Shown here piece after piece: positions 1 through 8,617 of a stretch of DNA of 64,000 nucleotides (position 1 is its first letter; each line of letters starts with the position of its first letter). The DNA lies in the NCBI RefSeq assembly GCF_023051145.1, contig NZ_JALKFS010000005.1, positions 4,977,733 through 5,041,732 of the forward strand, written 5' to 3'. A program made the translations under genes and the position numbers. Origin of the DNA: Williamsia sp. DF01-3. Lineage in GTDB: Bacteria; Actinomycetota; Actinomycetes; Mycobacteriales; Mycobacteriaceae. Below the pieces are notes generated by a model that worked only from the letters and a program-made list of their open reading frames with translations, did not search any database and was not told the DNA's origin.

Positions 1-463
1 CAAATGGACTTTCAAAATCCAGCGCGGCCAATTCGGCCTCATCGCGAACCTGTGCGTACTTCAGGGTGGGCACGCCCAAGGTCTCCAGCAGCACTTGGTA
101 CTCGTATTTGTTGTGCAGCCGGTTTTCGGTCAGGAAATCCGAGAGCAGCAGTCGGCACTCGGGCGGGAACTGGTCCTGCGCCATCGCAAGGATGTCGGTT
201 TCTTCGTGGATCGGTATGACGAGGTCGATCGATTCAGCCCGGACGATGCGAGCAATTTCGTCCACATATTCGCGTGGCTCGAACTTGGGCCGCGGCACGC
301 GGAACACTTTCTGTACGGAATTCGAGAATCGTGTGATGGGAAATGGAATCGAATCGGCGATGAATACATTGTGCCCGCCGGCATTCATCAATCTGGCGAG
401 ATCGAGGGTGAGGAATGAACGCCCGAAAGTGATGAGAACATTTTTTCCGCTGCGAGTGGTCAT
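1..463 (-). CDS. ATP-grasp family enzyme, N-terminal part (cut by window edge)
   Basis: The reading frame is open from an ATG at 463 down to the left edge, giving the first 154 residues. It starts with a Rossmann-like PreATP-grasp fold: a short strand (NVLITFGRSF) followed by a Leu/Ala-rich helix. A region typical of carboxylate-amine ligases follows (PREYVDEIARIV, then DLVIPIHEETDILA). The nucleotide-binding ATP-grasp core and the catalytic half lie outside the window, so the substrate cannot be named. The gene is divergent from the membrane protein at 582. Family assignment rests on the N-terminal domain pattern only; a carbamoyl-phosphate-synthase-like or peptide-ligase-like enzyme is possible. 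Confidence 0.65.
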   Translation of the reverse strand, partial: MTTRSGKNVLITFGRSFLTLDLARLMNAGGHNVFIADSIPFPITRFSNSVQKVFRVPRPKFEPREYVDEIARIVRAESIDLVIPIHEETDILAMAQDQFPPECRLLLSDFLTENRLHNKYEYQVLLETLGVPTLKYAQVRDEAELAALDFESPF

Positions 464-581
464 AGCGCCTCGCTGCCGAACCGAAGAATGGCTTTCACCA
501 GCGACATGGTAGCTTATATTCGCCGTCGGACAGGCGCCGGGTGGGCCTCGAATATTCCGGGCGGCGACGGAGGGTGTCGGG

Positions 582-1679
582 GTGTTCCTGATCGGTGTCT
601 TGTTCGCCAGTGCGGCGGCCGTGGCCTACGGTCTGTCGACCGTGCTGCGCGCCCTCGGGGCCCGCAAGGCGGCAGTTGCGGCTCGCGAGCACGATCGAGA
701 ACACCAGCTGACCACCGAAGGTGGCCCGTCGGTCTCTTCGACGGTCGACACATTCAAGACCCGCGAGTTCATCCTCGGCACGTCGCTGGTGGTGATCGGC
801 TTCGGCGCCGGCGCGGTGGCCGCCCGGTTCCTTCCTCTCTTCTTGTCGCAGACGATCGTCTCGGCCAACCTCATCGTCACCGCCCTCGTCGGCACCGCTG
901 TGCTGGGCATCCGGCTGCACGGTCGCGACTGGGTCGCGATGTGCGTGGTGGTGGCGTCACTGTGTGCGCTCGGGTTGTCGTCGTCGCATGAAGGCGGCGG
1001 CGGCGAACAGCGCAGCTTCCACTACGGCCTGCTCTTCGCCACCTGCGTTCTGGCCGGACTGGCGCTACTCGCGGTCTACAAGCTCGGCAAGCGTGGCGCG
1101 ATTGTCGGCGGTGCTGCCGCCGGCCTGCTGTTCGGTGTCATCGCGATCTCGGTCCGCATCCTCCGCGGTATCGATCCGTTCGACATCGTCACCCTGCTCA
1201 CCGACCCTGCGGCGTGGACCATCGCCATCGCCGGTGCAGTCGGCTTCTACGTGCACACCGTCGCCTTGCAGCTCGGGCAGGTCAACGGCGTCACCGCAGT
1301 GCTTGTGGTCGGCGAGACGGCCGGCCCCGGCATCATCGGCGTGGTCTTCCTCAACGACAGCGCAAAGCCCGGCCTGGGCTGGCTTGCCGTCATCGGGTTC
1401 ATCGGCGCCGTGGTGGGTGCAGTCCTGGTTGCGTTGTACAGCTCCGTGGACGCCGACCACTTCGGCGAATCCGACACCGACAACGGCGGCTGGCGGCTGC
1501 GCAAACGTGGCAACGCGAACAGCCTCAGCACCGGGGACAACTTGGGCAAGGGCGACTCCCACACCTCGCCGACGACCGCTCCAACGGACAGACCAGATCA
1601 ACGCAACCCGCCGGATCAGCCAAATCGGCCAGAGCCGACAGATCGGTCGCACAGTCAACGCAGCCGACGGACGACCTGA
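582..1679 (+). CDS. DMT/EamA-like multi-spanning membrane protein
   Basis: The 365-residue protein has about nine hydrophobic segments between residues 1 and 285, then a hydrophilic, Ser/Thr/Pro/Asn-rich tail of about 75 residues that is probably cytoplasmic. The first helix is followed by a charged loop (residues 27-60) and then paired helices, as in DMT-type carriers. The start is GTG at 582, with a GGAGG-like ribosome site about 9 bases upstream. A transport role is plausible from the fold, but no substrate motif is visible. It stands alone, divergent from the ATP-grasp gene. It could equally be an uncharacterised integral membrane protein of the same fold. Confidence 0.6.
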   Translation: MFLIGVLFASAAAVAYGLSTVLRALGARKAAVAAREHDREHQLTTEGGPSVSSTVDTFKTREFILGTSLVVIGFGAGAVAARFLPLFLSQTIVSANLIVTALVGTAVLGIRLHGRDWVAMCVVVASLCALGLSSSHEGGGGEQRSFHYGLLFATCVLAGLALLAVYKLGKRGAIVGGAAAGLLFGVIAISVRILRGIDPFDIVTLLTDPAAWTIAIAGAVGFYVHTVALQLGQVNGVTAVLVVGETAGPGIIGVVFLNDSAKPGLGWLAVIGFIGAVVGAVLVALYSSVDADHFGESDTDNGGWRLRKRGNANSLSTGDNLGKGDSHTSPTTAPTDRPDQRNPPDQPNRPEPTDRSHSQRSRRTT

Positions 1680-1907
1680 CCCCCTCCCGATCGGTCCGCT
1701 CTGAACACGGCCGCCCTTCCCATAGCCCGACGTCTCCACGGCAGACCATCTCCACGGCCAGATCTTCTCCACGGCTCGACCAGGAGTTCGGCCCGGCCCC
1801 TTCACACGACGGTCGGTCACACTATGGAGTTGTCAGGGTGCGTCCGCGGTCCCGTCGATGTGGCGGGTGCGGTGTTGTGCTGGTTTGCGTGAGTCACGCA
1901 ACCTGAG

Positions 1908-3122
1908 TCAGGCTGCGAGAGTACGGGTTCGGCGGTTGTAGGCCGGTCGTGGTTGTCGGGTGGGGTCGATGTCGGCGGGTGGGATCAGCCAAGGGTGTCC
2001 GTCGGTGCCCATGGTGATGTCCCAGTCGGCGTGGTGCACGGCCCGATGACACGTCCGGCACAGCAAGCACCCATTGCCCAGGGTGGTCGGCCCTCCGTCA
2101 GCCCAGTGCACGATGTGATGACAGTCCGACCAGGTCGCCGGCGCCCCGCACTTGATGCAGCAGGTATCGCGAACCAGGATCGCTTTGCGCACAGCTCCGG
2201 TGAACAAACGCTTGGGTGGACTCAAATCGATCGGCACCTGCTGCCCGTCGAGAGTGATCGAGGTGATCACCGCATCACACGCCGCAGCTGCCGCGGTCGC
2301 TTCGGTGACCGGACCCATCCACCGCAACACAGCCCGATCAGGATGATCAGCCGGAACCGTCACCATGACCTCGGTTCTCGGCGCCGATATCAGCGACTGC
2401 CCACCGCCACCACAATCAAGCAGTTGTTGCAGGGCATCAGCGCGTCGTTGGGTCGGTGTGCGGGTATCGGCGCTCCCGTCCGGTTCGGGACGCGGCCTGG
2501 ACCACGCGTCCAGTGCGGACATCATCTTTTCTCCGGTCACCGCATCAACATCAAAGCGGCCTGCCAGTCGACCGTCTGGGGTGACCGCATAGTCCAGCGT
2601 GTTCATCGAAGTGTCTTCGGCGGCCGGCACCCCACCCTGCTCTCCGGCGACCTCATTACCCACCGTCCGGGCGATCCGGCCGATCTCTGCGGGTGGTGCA
2701 CCAGAGAACGCATGAGCCAGGAGTCTTCCCTCGACCTCACACCGGAAGTCGTCACTCACCTCACCGGGGATGCGGCTGCGAACATGGCCGACACCCCGGA
2801 CTATTGCGTCGACGTGCTCGGCGGACAGGAATCCGTCCCGAAAGTATCCGGCCGTACGATCCAACCCCGCCAGGCCGGTGCCGATGCGTAGCCACCGTGC
2901 CGCCGCGCCCGGTGCGGCACCGTTGGCCTGCACCACCTTCGAGGGTGTCGATCCCAGACGTTTGGCGACACCGAGGCGGTCGATGATCGCTGCGCCGGCC
3001 GCCAACCGAGACTCCACAGCATTACGCACGGTGATCAGATCTTTCACCACCGCCAGCACCCCGGCCGGATCATCCGGAAACTCCACCCCGATGACCTCAT
3101 CAACCAGATCAACAACAGCCAT
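1908..3122 (-). CDS. DUF222 / 13E12-type HNH endonuclease-like protein
   Basis: This 404-residue protein has an Ala/Val-rich DUF222 region over the first 250 residues and a C-terminal HNH module. The HNH part shows a CxxC pair (CIKCGA), the DCHHIVHW core, an Asn in LGNGCLLC and a final CHRAVHH, which together form the zinc/metal site of HNH nucleases. I chose ATG 3122 because a GGAGGG ribosome site lies 8 bases upstream; a longer reading to 3179 has no such site. The family is a large paralogous group in Mycobacteriales (the 13E12 repeat proteins of M. tuberculosis). Its cellular role is unknown. Confidence 0.8.
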   Translation of the reverse strand: MAVVDLVDEVIGVEFPDDPAGVLAVVKDLITVRNAVESRLAAGAAIIDRLGVAKRLGSTPSKVVQANGAAPGAAARWLRIGTGLAGLDRTAGYFRDGFLSAEHVDAIVRGVGHVRSRIPGEVSDDFRCEVEGRLLAHAFSGAPPAEIGRIARTVGNEVAGEQGGVPAAEDTSMNTLDYAVTPDGRLAGRFDVDAVTGEKMMSALDAWSRPRPEPDGSADTRTPTQRRADALQQLLDCGGGGQSLISAPRTEVMVTVPADHPDRAVLRWMGPVTEATAAAAACDAVITSITLDGQQVPIDLSPPKRLFTGAVRKAILVRDTCCIKCGAPATWSDCHHIVHWADGGPTTLGNGCLLCRTCHRAVHHADWDITMGTDGHPWLIPPADIDPTRQPRPAYNRRTRTLAA

Positions 3123-3379
3123 CACCACACCCCTCCAAGACAACAACACTGGGACAACAGAATTGGGACAGCCGATCACAATGGTGGCGTAGTCACACGT
3201 ATCTCAGAATCAGGTCATGCGGACGATCAGCTGCCACCAACTTACCGAATCGAACACATGTTCGTATGTAGATCGTTTGGGTGAATCCTTTCGACACCCG
3301 ACCGCGTCCAACCTTCATGTGGGTGAAAGTCAATCTCCAGGGCCGTTCGGGCGTGCTGACCAGCCGCTCCGGGCGGGCA

Positions 3380-3985
3380 TCACAACGGCTGGTCGGTCGC
3401 CATCAGACAGGCAATGATGGCGGAGCACAATCGTTCTCGATCGTCGGCAGTGTTGACGGTCGCGATCAGCTGATGCACTTGCCCGTCGATGGAGGCCGCA
3501 AGCAGGCGGGCTTGCAGAGGGGCGTCCGCAGATGGCGTGCCGGTACGGATGAGGTGCGGCACGAGTCGCGCGGTCATATCAGCGGTGAGGGCGGTGAACG
3601 CCTCGACCAACTCGGGAGTTCGCGGTGCGTGTTCACGCAGGACCGCAAAGGTGCGGGGATGACTGCCGTTGAGCCGCACCACCATCTCCACCATTGTGGT
3701 CACCATCTCGACGCGATTCGGCGCCGTCGTGTCGAAGCGGTCGCACAGCTTCGACAGGGCTGCCTGCGACTCCTCGAGATGCCTCCGCGCCAGCGCGGCC
3801 ATGATCGCGTGCTTGTTCGGGAAGTACTGGTACAGCGATCCGATCGACACTCCGGCCACATCGGCGATGCGGTTGGTCGTCCCGACTGCACCTTCGTTGT
3901 CGAAAACGCGAGTAGCTGCCTCCAGGATCACGTCGACCATGAAGCGAGATCGGTCCTGAACAGGCGTTTTCCGGGCACGGCTCAT
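3380..3985 (-). CDS. TetR/AcrR family transcriptional regulator
   Basis: The 201-residue protein has a classical TetR N-terminal DNA-binding domain. Helix 1 (ILEAATRVF) is followed by the turn-recognition segment IADVAGVSIGSLYQYFPNKHA at about residues 40-60. The remaining residues form an all-helical ligand-binding domain without a recognisable ligand signature. It is transcribed divergently from the alpha/beta hydrolase, with only about 9 bases between the two start codons. The simplest inference is that it represses its own gene and the hydrolase gene. No clear inverted-repeat operator could be picked out in so short a gap. Confidence 0.88.
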   Translation of the reverse strand: MSRARKTPVQDRSRFMVDVILEAATRVFDNEGAVGTTNRIADVAGVSIGSLYQYFPNKHAIMAALARRHLEESQAALSKLCDRFDTTAPNRVEMVTTMVEMVVRLNGSHPRTFAVLREHAPRTPELVEAFTALTADMTARLVPHLIRTGTPSADAPLQARLLAASIDGQVHQLIATVNTADDRERLCSAIIACLMATDQPL

Positions 3986-3994
3986 GACACCTCA

Positions 3995-4963
3995 ATGCGA
4001 GTTGCCATGCCCTCGACCTCCGTTGATGCTCAAAAGGTGAACGAAGTCGAATATAGCGACGTCTCCGAATACGCCCGATTCCTTCCGCAGCGCTATCGAA
4101 CGGCGATGCAGACACCGGTCGCCACCTGGTGGCCGTGGCGTCGTCACCGCGTTCACGTGGCAAGGGCCGAGAATCCGTCTGCGCCGGCGCGAGTGCTGAT
4201 CATCCACGGAGCCGGCGGCCATTCGGGTGCGCTGTGGCCATTCACCGCAGTAGCGACCCCCGGCGACGCAGACGTACTGGCACTTGATCTACCGCTGTAC
4301 GGACGCACCGTGACCGTCGACCCGGCGAAGGTCCGCTACCGCGACTGGGTTGATCTGCTGTGCGACTTCGTGACGGAGGAGACCCGGGCCGATCCGAGAC
4401 CCCTGGTTTTGTTCGGCGCAAGCATGGGCGGCATGCTGGCCTACGAAACGGCCAGTCGCACAGGCACTGCCGCAGCTGTGGTTGCAACCTGTCTGCTCGA
4501 CCCGACGGACCGCTCCGCTCGAGGAGCCGCATCCCGCTGGGCGCCTCTCGGCATGAGCGCTCCACACACTCTCCCTCTGTTGTCACGATGGGCGGGTGAC
4601 GTGATGGTGCCGATTCGATGGCCGGCCCGGATGAGCGCCATGAGCAACAACCGTGAACTGACCCGGCTGTGCGCGGCAGACCCCCGAGGAGGTGGTGGTC
4701 GCGTACCGCTCGGATTCCTTTCGGACTGGTTCACCTACCGACACACTGCACCGGCGCAGTACCGCGGCCCCGCGATCACCCTGGTACACCCGGGAGCCGA
4801 CCGCTGGACCCCGGTGGAGCTCAGCGAACGGTTCTTGGAGAAAGTGCCGGGCCCGAACACCGTTGTCCGGCTGGCCAATTGCGGGCACTATCCCATCGAG
4901 GAACCCGGATTGACCCAACTCGAAGAGGCCGTGCGCGCGGTGATCGATTCAGCGTCCACATGA
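3995..4963 (+). CDS. alpha/beta hydrolase
   Basis: The protein has about 322 residues and the alpha/beta hydrolase order of elements: an oxyanion-type HGAGG loop (LIIHGAGGHS), the nucleophile elbow GASMGG, an acid in GADRW, and a late His in NCGHYP. A Ser-Asp-His triad is therefore present. The start is uncertain between ATG 3995 and ATG 4007; the reading frame extends much further upstream only as antisense overlap with the TetR gene. The substrate is unknown; esterase, lactonase or epoxide-hydrolase-like activity would fit. Divergent pairing with the TetR gene suggests induction by a small hydrophobic compound. Confidence 0.75.
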   Translation: MRVAMPSTSVDAQKVNEVEYSDVSEYARFLPQRYRTAMQTPVATWWPWRRHRVHVARAENPSAPARVLIIHGAGGHSGALWPFTAVATPGDADVLALDLPLYGRTVTVDPAKVRYRDWVDLLCDFVTEETRADPRPLVLFGASMGGMLAYETASRTGTAAAVVATCLLDPTDRSARGAASRWAPLGMSAPHTLPLLSRWAGDVMVPIRWPARMSAMSNNRELTRLCAADPRGGGGRVPLGFLSDWFTYRHTAPAQYRGPAITLVHPGADRWTPVELSERFLEKVPGPNTVVRLANCGHYPIEEPGLTQLEEAVRAVIDSAST

Positions 4964-4998
4964 GGCCGCCGCCCCGAGCTGTCGAACAGCCAAGCCAG

Positions 4999-6078
4999 TC
5001 ACACCGACTGCGGGACCGGCGATCGATTCCTTCGGGCGATCAACCGCTTGTCCGCAACATCGACGCCCACCACCACAACAGCGGCGAGCCCCCATCCGAG
5101 GAGGATGTCGAGCACATAGTGTTCGGCCGTGTAGACCAACGTGAAGGCCATCGCAACGGCGTAGCCGAGGAACAGTGTTCGCCCGAGTGCACGCACGCGG
5201 GGCCACATGAACAGCGCCAGGAACATCGTCAACCCCGCATGCAACGACGGGATCGCGGCAACAAGATTGGCTTTCGCCTGACCCAACTGGAGCAGGTTGG
5301 ACGCGGCGTGGATGTCGAGCACTTCCCACCCGCGCGCGGAGATGCGTTCAACGTAGGGCTGGGCGCCCGCATTCTGCGGCTCCAGCTCCCCCAGCAGCCC
5401 GCCATCGTCGGCGTAGAGCTGATTCATGCATTCGGGTGCCCGCGGATAGTCCGCGACCTGTTCCGAGGTGCACCGGGCGGCGGCCCACGGCGGCGCAGCG
5501 GGCAGCAGGGTGTACCCCACCAAGGCCACAAACGTCATGATCAGGAAGCCGGCTGCGTACCGTCGCCACGCGTGGCGATTGCGCAGCCACAAGACTGCGG
5601 CAGCCGCATAAGGGATGATGAAGTACGACATGTAGACGACGCTGGTGAAGACCTCCCACCAAGGCGTGTCGGGTTGCTTCAGACGTTCTTGCAACCACAC
5701 CGTCGGATTCACCCCGAACAACATGTGGTCGAAGTCTGCGGCGAGCGCCCAGTGCGTCGGCATCCCCATCCACTGGGCGATGTTCCGGGTGAAGTCGTAG
5801 AGCAGGAGTATCCCGGCGAACGGCAGCCAATCGATGATCACCGTGGTGACCCGTCGCCGTCCGATACTCGCTGCGGCCAGGCCCAGGCACATCAGCAAGA
5901 TCAAGCGGGTCCGGTCGAACGCGAGGCCGAGGAAGATCAGATGCGCCACGACGACGCCCAACCACAGGATTGTCGCAACCCAGCGCCACACCCGCAGATT
6001 GCGCCACCAAGGCATCGGCGACCGGTCCACGGTCCGCTCGGACGCCACGTCGGACCGCTCGACCTCCTGTGTGCTCAT
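4999..6078 (-). CDS. PAP2 / inositol-phosphorylceramide-synthase-like membrane phosphatase or transferase
   Basis: The 359-residue polytopic membrane protein has about seven hydrophobic segments. Two PAP2 catalytic motifs are visible: AIPSLHAG (SxxxH, motif C2) and TAEHYVLDI (HxxxD, motif C3). The loop before C2 contains Cys and Trp residues (PPWAAARC, CMNQLY), typical of the extracytoplasmic loop in the actinobacterial PAP2/AUR1-like subgroup. Such enzymes move phosphate or phosphoalcohol groups on lipids. The start is the ATG at 6078. The gene is convergent with the hydrolase, only 35 bases apart. Phosphatase and phosphotransferase roles cannot be separated from sequence. Confidence 0.75.
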   Translation of the reverse strand: MSTQEVERSDVASERTVDRSPMPWWRNLRVWRWVATILWLGVVVAHLIFLGLAFDRTRLILLMCLGLAAASIGRRRVTTVIIDWLPFAGILLLYDFTRNIAQWMGMPTHWALAADFDHMLFGVNPTVWLQERLKQPDTPWWEVFTSVVYMSYFIIPYAAAAVLWLRNRHAWRRYAAGFLIMTFVALVGYTLLPAAPPWAAARCTSEQVADYPRAPECMNQLYADDGGLLGELEPQNAGAQPYVERISARGWEVLDIHAASNLLQLGQAKANLVAAIPSLHAGLTMFLALFMWPRVRALGRTLFLGYAVAMAFTLVYTAEHYVLDILLGWGLAAVVVVGVDVADKRLIARRNRSPVPQSV

Positions 6079-6258
6079 CGTCGAGGCCCCCGCATACGCA
6101 TTCGATACCCGCTGTTCGCCCAGAATTCGCAGAATGTTCCCACCAACAACCTAGGCGAAGTCTGCCGGATCTTGCCGGATGAAACCGGTGAACGCATTTC
6201 GTGGTCTGAGTCACACTGAACGTGGACGGAACAGATCAAGCCGGTGGAGGTTACCCGC

Positions 6259-6474
6259 GTGCCCAACAAGTATCTGCGATACGGCGACCAGCGCTACATC
6301 ATCAACAACGAGGCCGAGGCGCGACTCAATCGCACGCTCGAGGCGGTCTATGCCGACGGCAGCCGTGGGCACCAGTGGCTGAACCTCTACCGCGACTCCG
6401 AGGCCCCCTGCCGACTGCTCATCGCCACGGGCGTACCCATCAGCATCGAAACCGAACTCTGCCTCGACGACTGA
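6259..6474 (+). CDS. small conserved-looking protein of unknown function
   Basis: This is a 71-residue protein starting at a GTG (PNKYLRYGDQRYI). A GGTGGAGG ribosome site sits just upstream at about 6243-6250, which is why I prefer this start to the in-frame GTG at 6244. The product is soluble, with one Cys and no recognised motif. It lies directly upstream of the DNA methylase on the same strand, separated by about 60 bases, and the two may be co-transcribed. No function is assigned. Confidence 0.5.
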   Translation: MPNKYLRYGDQRYIINNEAEARLNRTLEAVYADGSRGHQWLNLYRDSEAPCRLLIATGVPISIETELCLDD

Positions 6475-6536
6475 CACGCCGGCAAACCCAAACACCAAGA
6501 CACCGCCACATCGAGACACTCCCGGAGCCCCCACAG

Positions 6537-7673
6537 GTGAGCGATAGGCTTCGAGCTGTGTCCGTGGCCCCTTCTGCAGATGACGAGGTCATCTACCGGA
6601 CCACCCAGCTGATCACCTACCTCGGCAACAAACGTCAGCTGCTCGGCATGGTCGATGACGCCCTGGCGTCCGTACAACAACGGCTCGGCCGACCGTTGGT
6701 GACACTCGACGCGTTCTCGGGTAGCGGCGTGGTGTCCCGGCTCGCGAAAGCCCGGTCGAACGTCGTGATCAGCAACGACCTCGAGAGCTACGCGCGCGTC
6801 ATCAGCGAATGTTATTTGACCAACACGAGCGAGGTCGACAACGGGGCGGTCCGTTCCGCCGTCGCCGAGATCAACGCCGAGGTCGAATCAGGTTTTCGCA
6901 CAGATGGTTTCATCGCCCGTCACTATGCACCCGCCGACGACAGCCGAATTGCGCAGGGTGAGCGGGTCTTCTACACCACGGACAACGCCCGTCGACTCGA
7001 CGCGTACGTCGCGCTGATCCATACCCGGCCGCAGCCGATGCGGTCGCTGCTCCTCGGACCGCTGCTCTCGGCTGCGTCGGTGCACGCCAACACTTCCGGG
7101 GTGTTCAAGGGCTTCTACAAAGACCGCGGAACGGGCATCGGGAGGTTCGGCGGCACCGCTGCCGACGCTTTGGGTCGAATCACCCGACAGATCGTCCTGA
7201 CCCCGCCGGTCTTGAGTGCTCACCAGGCCGAACGCCAGATCCTGCAGGCCGACGCCGCCGATCTGCCCGACCTCATCGGGCCGGTGGACGTGGCCTATCT
7301 CGATCCCCCGTACAACCAGCACCCATACGGTTCCAACTACTTCATGCTCAACCTGATCGCCGAGAACCGGGAGCCCGCGCAGATGAGCCGCGTATCGGGC
7401 ATCCCCCGCGACTGGAATCGCTCGGGGTACAACGTCCGGTCCACCGCCGGCCCGTTGCTGGCGCGTCTCGTCGACGACCTCGACACCAAGTTCGTCCTGA
7501 TCTCCTACAACGACGAGGGATACATCTCGCCGGAACAGATGCGTGAGATCCTCGCAGACGTCGGTCCCGTCACCGAGATCACGCAGCGCTACAACACTTT
7601 CCGTGGTAGCCGAAACCTCGGCGGACGGAACACTCACGTCACCGAGCACCTGTATCTGGTCGAGAAGACCTGA
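6537..7673 (+). CDS. DNA adenine-type methyltransferase (orphan)
   Basis: The protein of about 378 residues has the Dam/D12 class layout. An N-terminal ITYLGNKRQLL segment precedes the SAM-binding motif I DAFSGSGVVS. The target-base pocket motif IV DPPYNQHPYG lies at about residue 255, followed by VLISYNDEG. DPPY indicates N6-adenine (or N4-cytosine) methylation, with adenine more likely from the Dam-like N-terminus. I chose GTG 6537 because a CGGAG site lies about 10 bases upstream; GTG 6558 is an alternative. No restriction endonuclease is adjacent, so this looks like an orphan modification enzyme. The recognition sequence cannot be inferred. Confidence 0.8.
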   Translation: MSDRLRAVSVAPSADDEVIYRTTQLITYLGNKRQLLGMVDDALASVQQRLGRPLVTLDAFSGSGVVSRLAKARSNVVISNDLESYARVISECYLTNTSEVDNGAVRSAVAEINAEVESGFRTDGFIARHYAPADDSRIAQGERVFYTTDNARRLDAYVALIHTRPQPMRSLLLGPLLSAASVHANTSGVFKGFYKDRGTGIGRFGGTAADALGRITRQIVLTPPVLSAHQAERQILQADAADLPDLIGPVDVAYLDPPYNQHPYGSNYFMLNLIAENREPAQMSRVSGIPRDWNRSGYNVRSTAGPLLARLVDDLDTKFVLISYNDEGYISPEQMREILADVGPVTEITQRYNTFRGSRNLGGRNTHVTEHLYLVEKT

Positions 7674-7684
7674 CCAGCCGACTG

Positions 7685-8617
7685 ATGCGATCGATTTCCC
7701 GTAACGTCGGTGCGGTGCGAAATGTGCTGCAGTCGGTCCGCAATCAGGTCCTGTCGCGCGTCGACAGGATGATCGAGCCGTACCCCGTGCAGGACCTCCC
7801 GCACGGCCACATGATTCACCTACCGGGGCGTGGCTCCACCTTTGTCACCGACTCCGGCCCGAGGGATGCGCCGACCATCTTCCTGCTGCACTCGGTGCTC
7901 ACCACCGGCTTGCTGTGCTGGTATCCGCTGATCCCACAGCTCAATCGGGAGTTCCGGGTTGTCACCCTCGATCAGCGCGGACACGGTCGCGGTATTCGTA
8001 ACAAGCCATTTGACCTCGACGACTGCGCCGACGACGTGGCCGCCCTCGCCGATGTGCTCGGGATCGACACGTTTGCCGTCGCCGGGTTCTCGATGGGCGG
8101 CGGTATCGCCCAACTCGTCTGGCGCCGCCACCCGGGCCGGGTCACCGCGATGATCCTGTGTTCCACAGGCCCCTATTTCGGTAGCCGGGATCCGCAGCGG
8201 CAGACGAACATGAAGCACATCGGCAAGCTGATGAAGCTCATCCATCCGCCACACGTCCAGCCCCAGGCGGCCAAACTGGACGACCGGTCGGTCCCTGACA
8301 GTCTCTGGGCTTTCCGCCAATTTCTCTCGACCCCGGTGTCGCGGCTGGGCACTCTCGGGGACGGCATGAGCTTCTTCGACTCCCAGCCGTGGCTGGCCGA
8401 GATCGATGTGCCGACCGCGGTTCTGGTGTCGCTCAAGGACCGGGTGATCCCCGTGGAACGGCAGCGCCTGCTGACCGACAACATCCCCGGCGTCCTCACC
8501 GTCGAGGTGAACGGCGGGCACGCGTGCTGTGTCCTGGAAGCCGAGGAGTTCATTCCCAAGTTCATTGACGCGGCACGACAGATGACCGCACGCGCCCAGG
8601 ACGTCGCCCCGGTTTAG
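7685..8617 (+). CDS. alpha/beta hydrolase
   Basis: The 310-residue enzyme has the nucleophile elbow GFSMGG, an acidic residue in LKDRVIP and a catalytic His in NGGHACC. The DQRGHGRG strand-loop is typical of the 3-oxoadipate enol-lactonase / non-haem haloperoxidase-like group. The N-terminal 45 residues precede the fold and lack a signal peptide. It begins about 10 bases after the methylase stop on the same strand and may be read through from it. It overlaps the 3' end of the convergent WS/DGAT gene by 4 bases. The substrate is unknown. Confidence 0.75.
   Translation: MRSISRNVGAVRNVLQSVRNQVLSRVDRMIEPYPVQDLPHGHMIHLPGRGSTFVTDSGPRDAPTIFLLHSVLTTGLLCWYPLIPQLNREFRVVTLDQRGHGRGIRNKPFDLDDCADDVAALADVLGIDTFAVAGFSMGGGIAQLVWRRHPGRVTAMILCSTGPYFGSRDPQRQTNMKHIGKLMKLIHPPHVQPQAAKLDDRSVPDSLWAFRQFLSTPVSRLGTLGDGMSFFDSQPWLAEIDVPTAVLVSLKDRVIPVERQRLLTDNIPGVLTVEVNGGHACCVLEAEEFIPKFIDAARQMTARAQDVAPV

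Noticed and set aside
4669-6219. 516-codon plus-strand frame over the PAP2-like gene
   Set aside because: The minus strand encodes membrane helices and both PAP2 motifs; the plus reading is Arg/His/Gln-rich noise.
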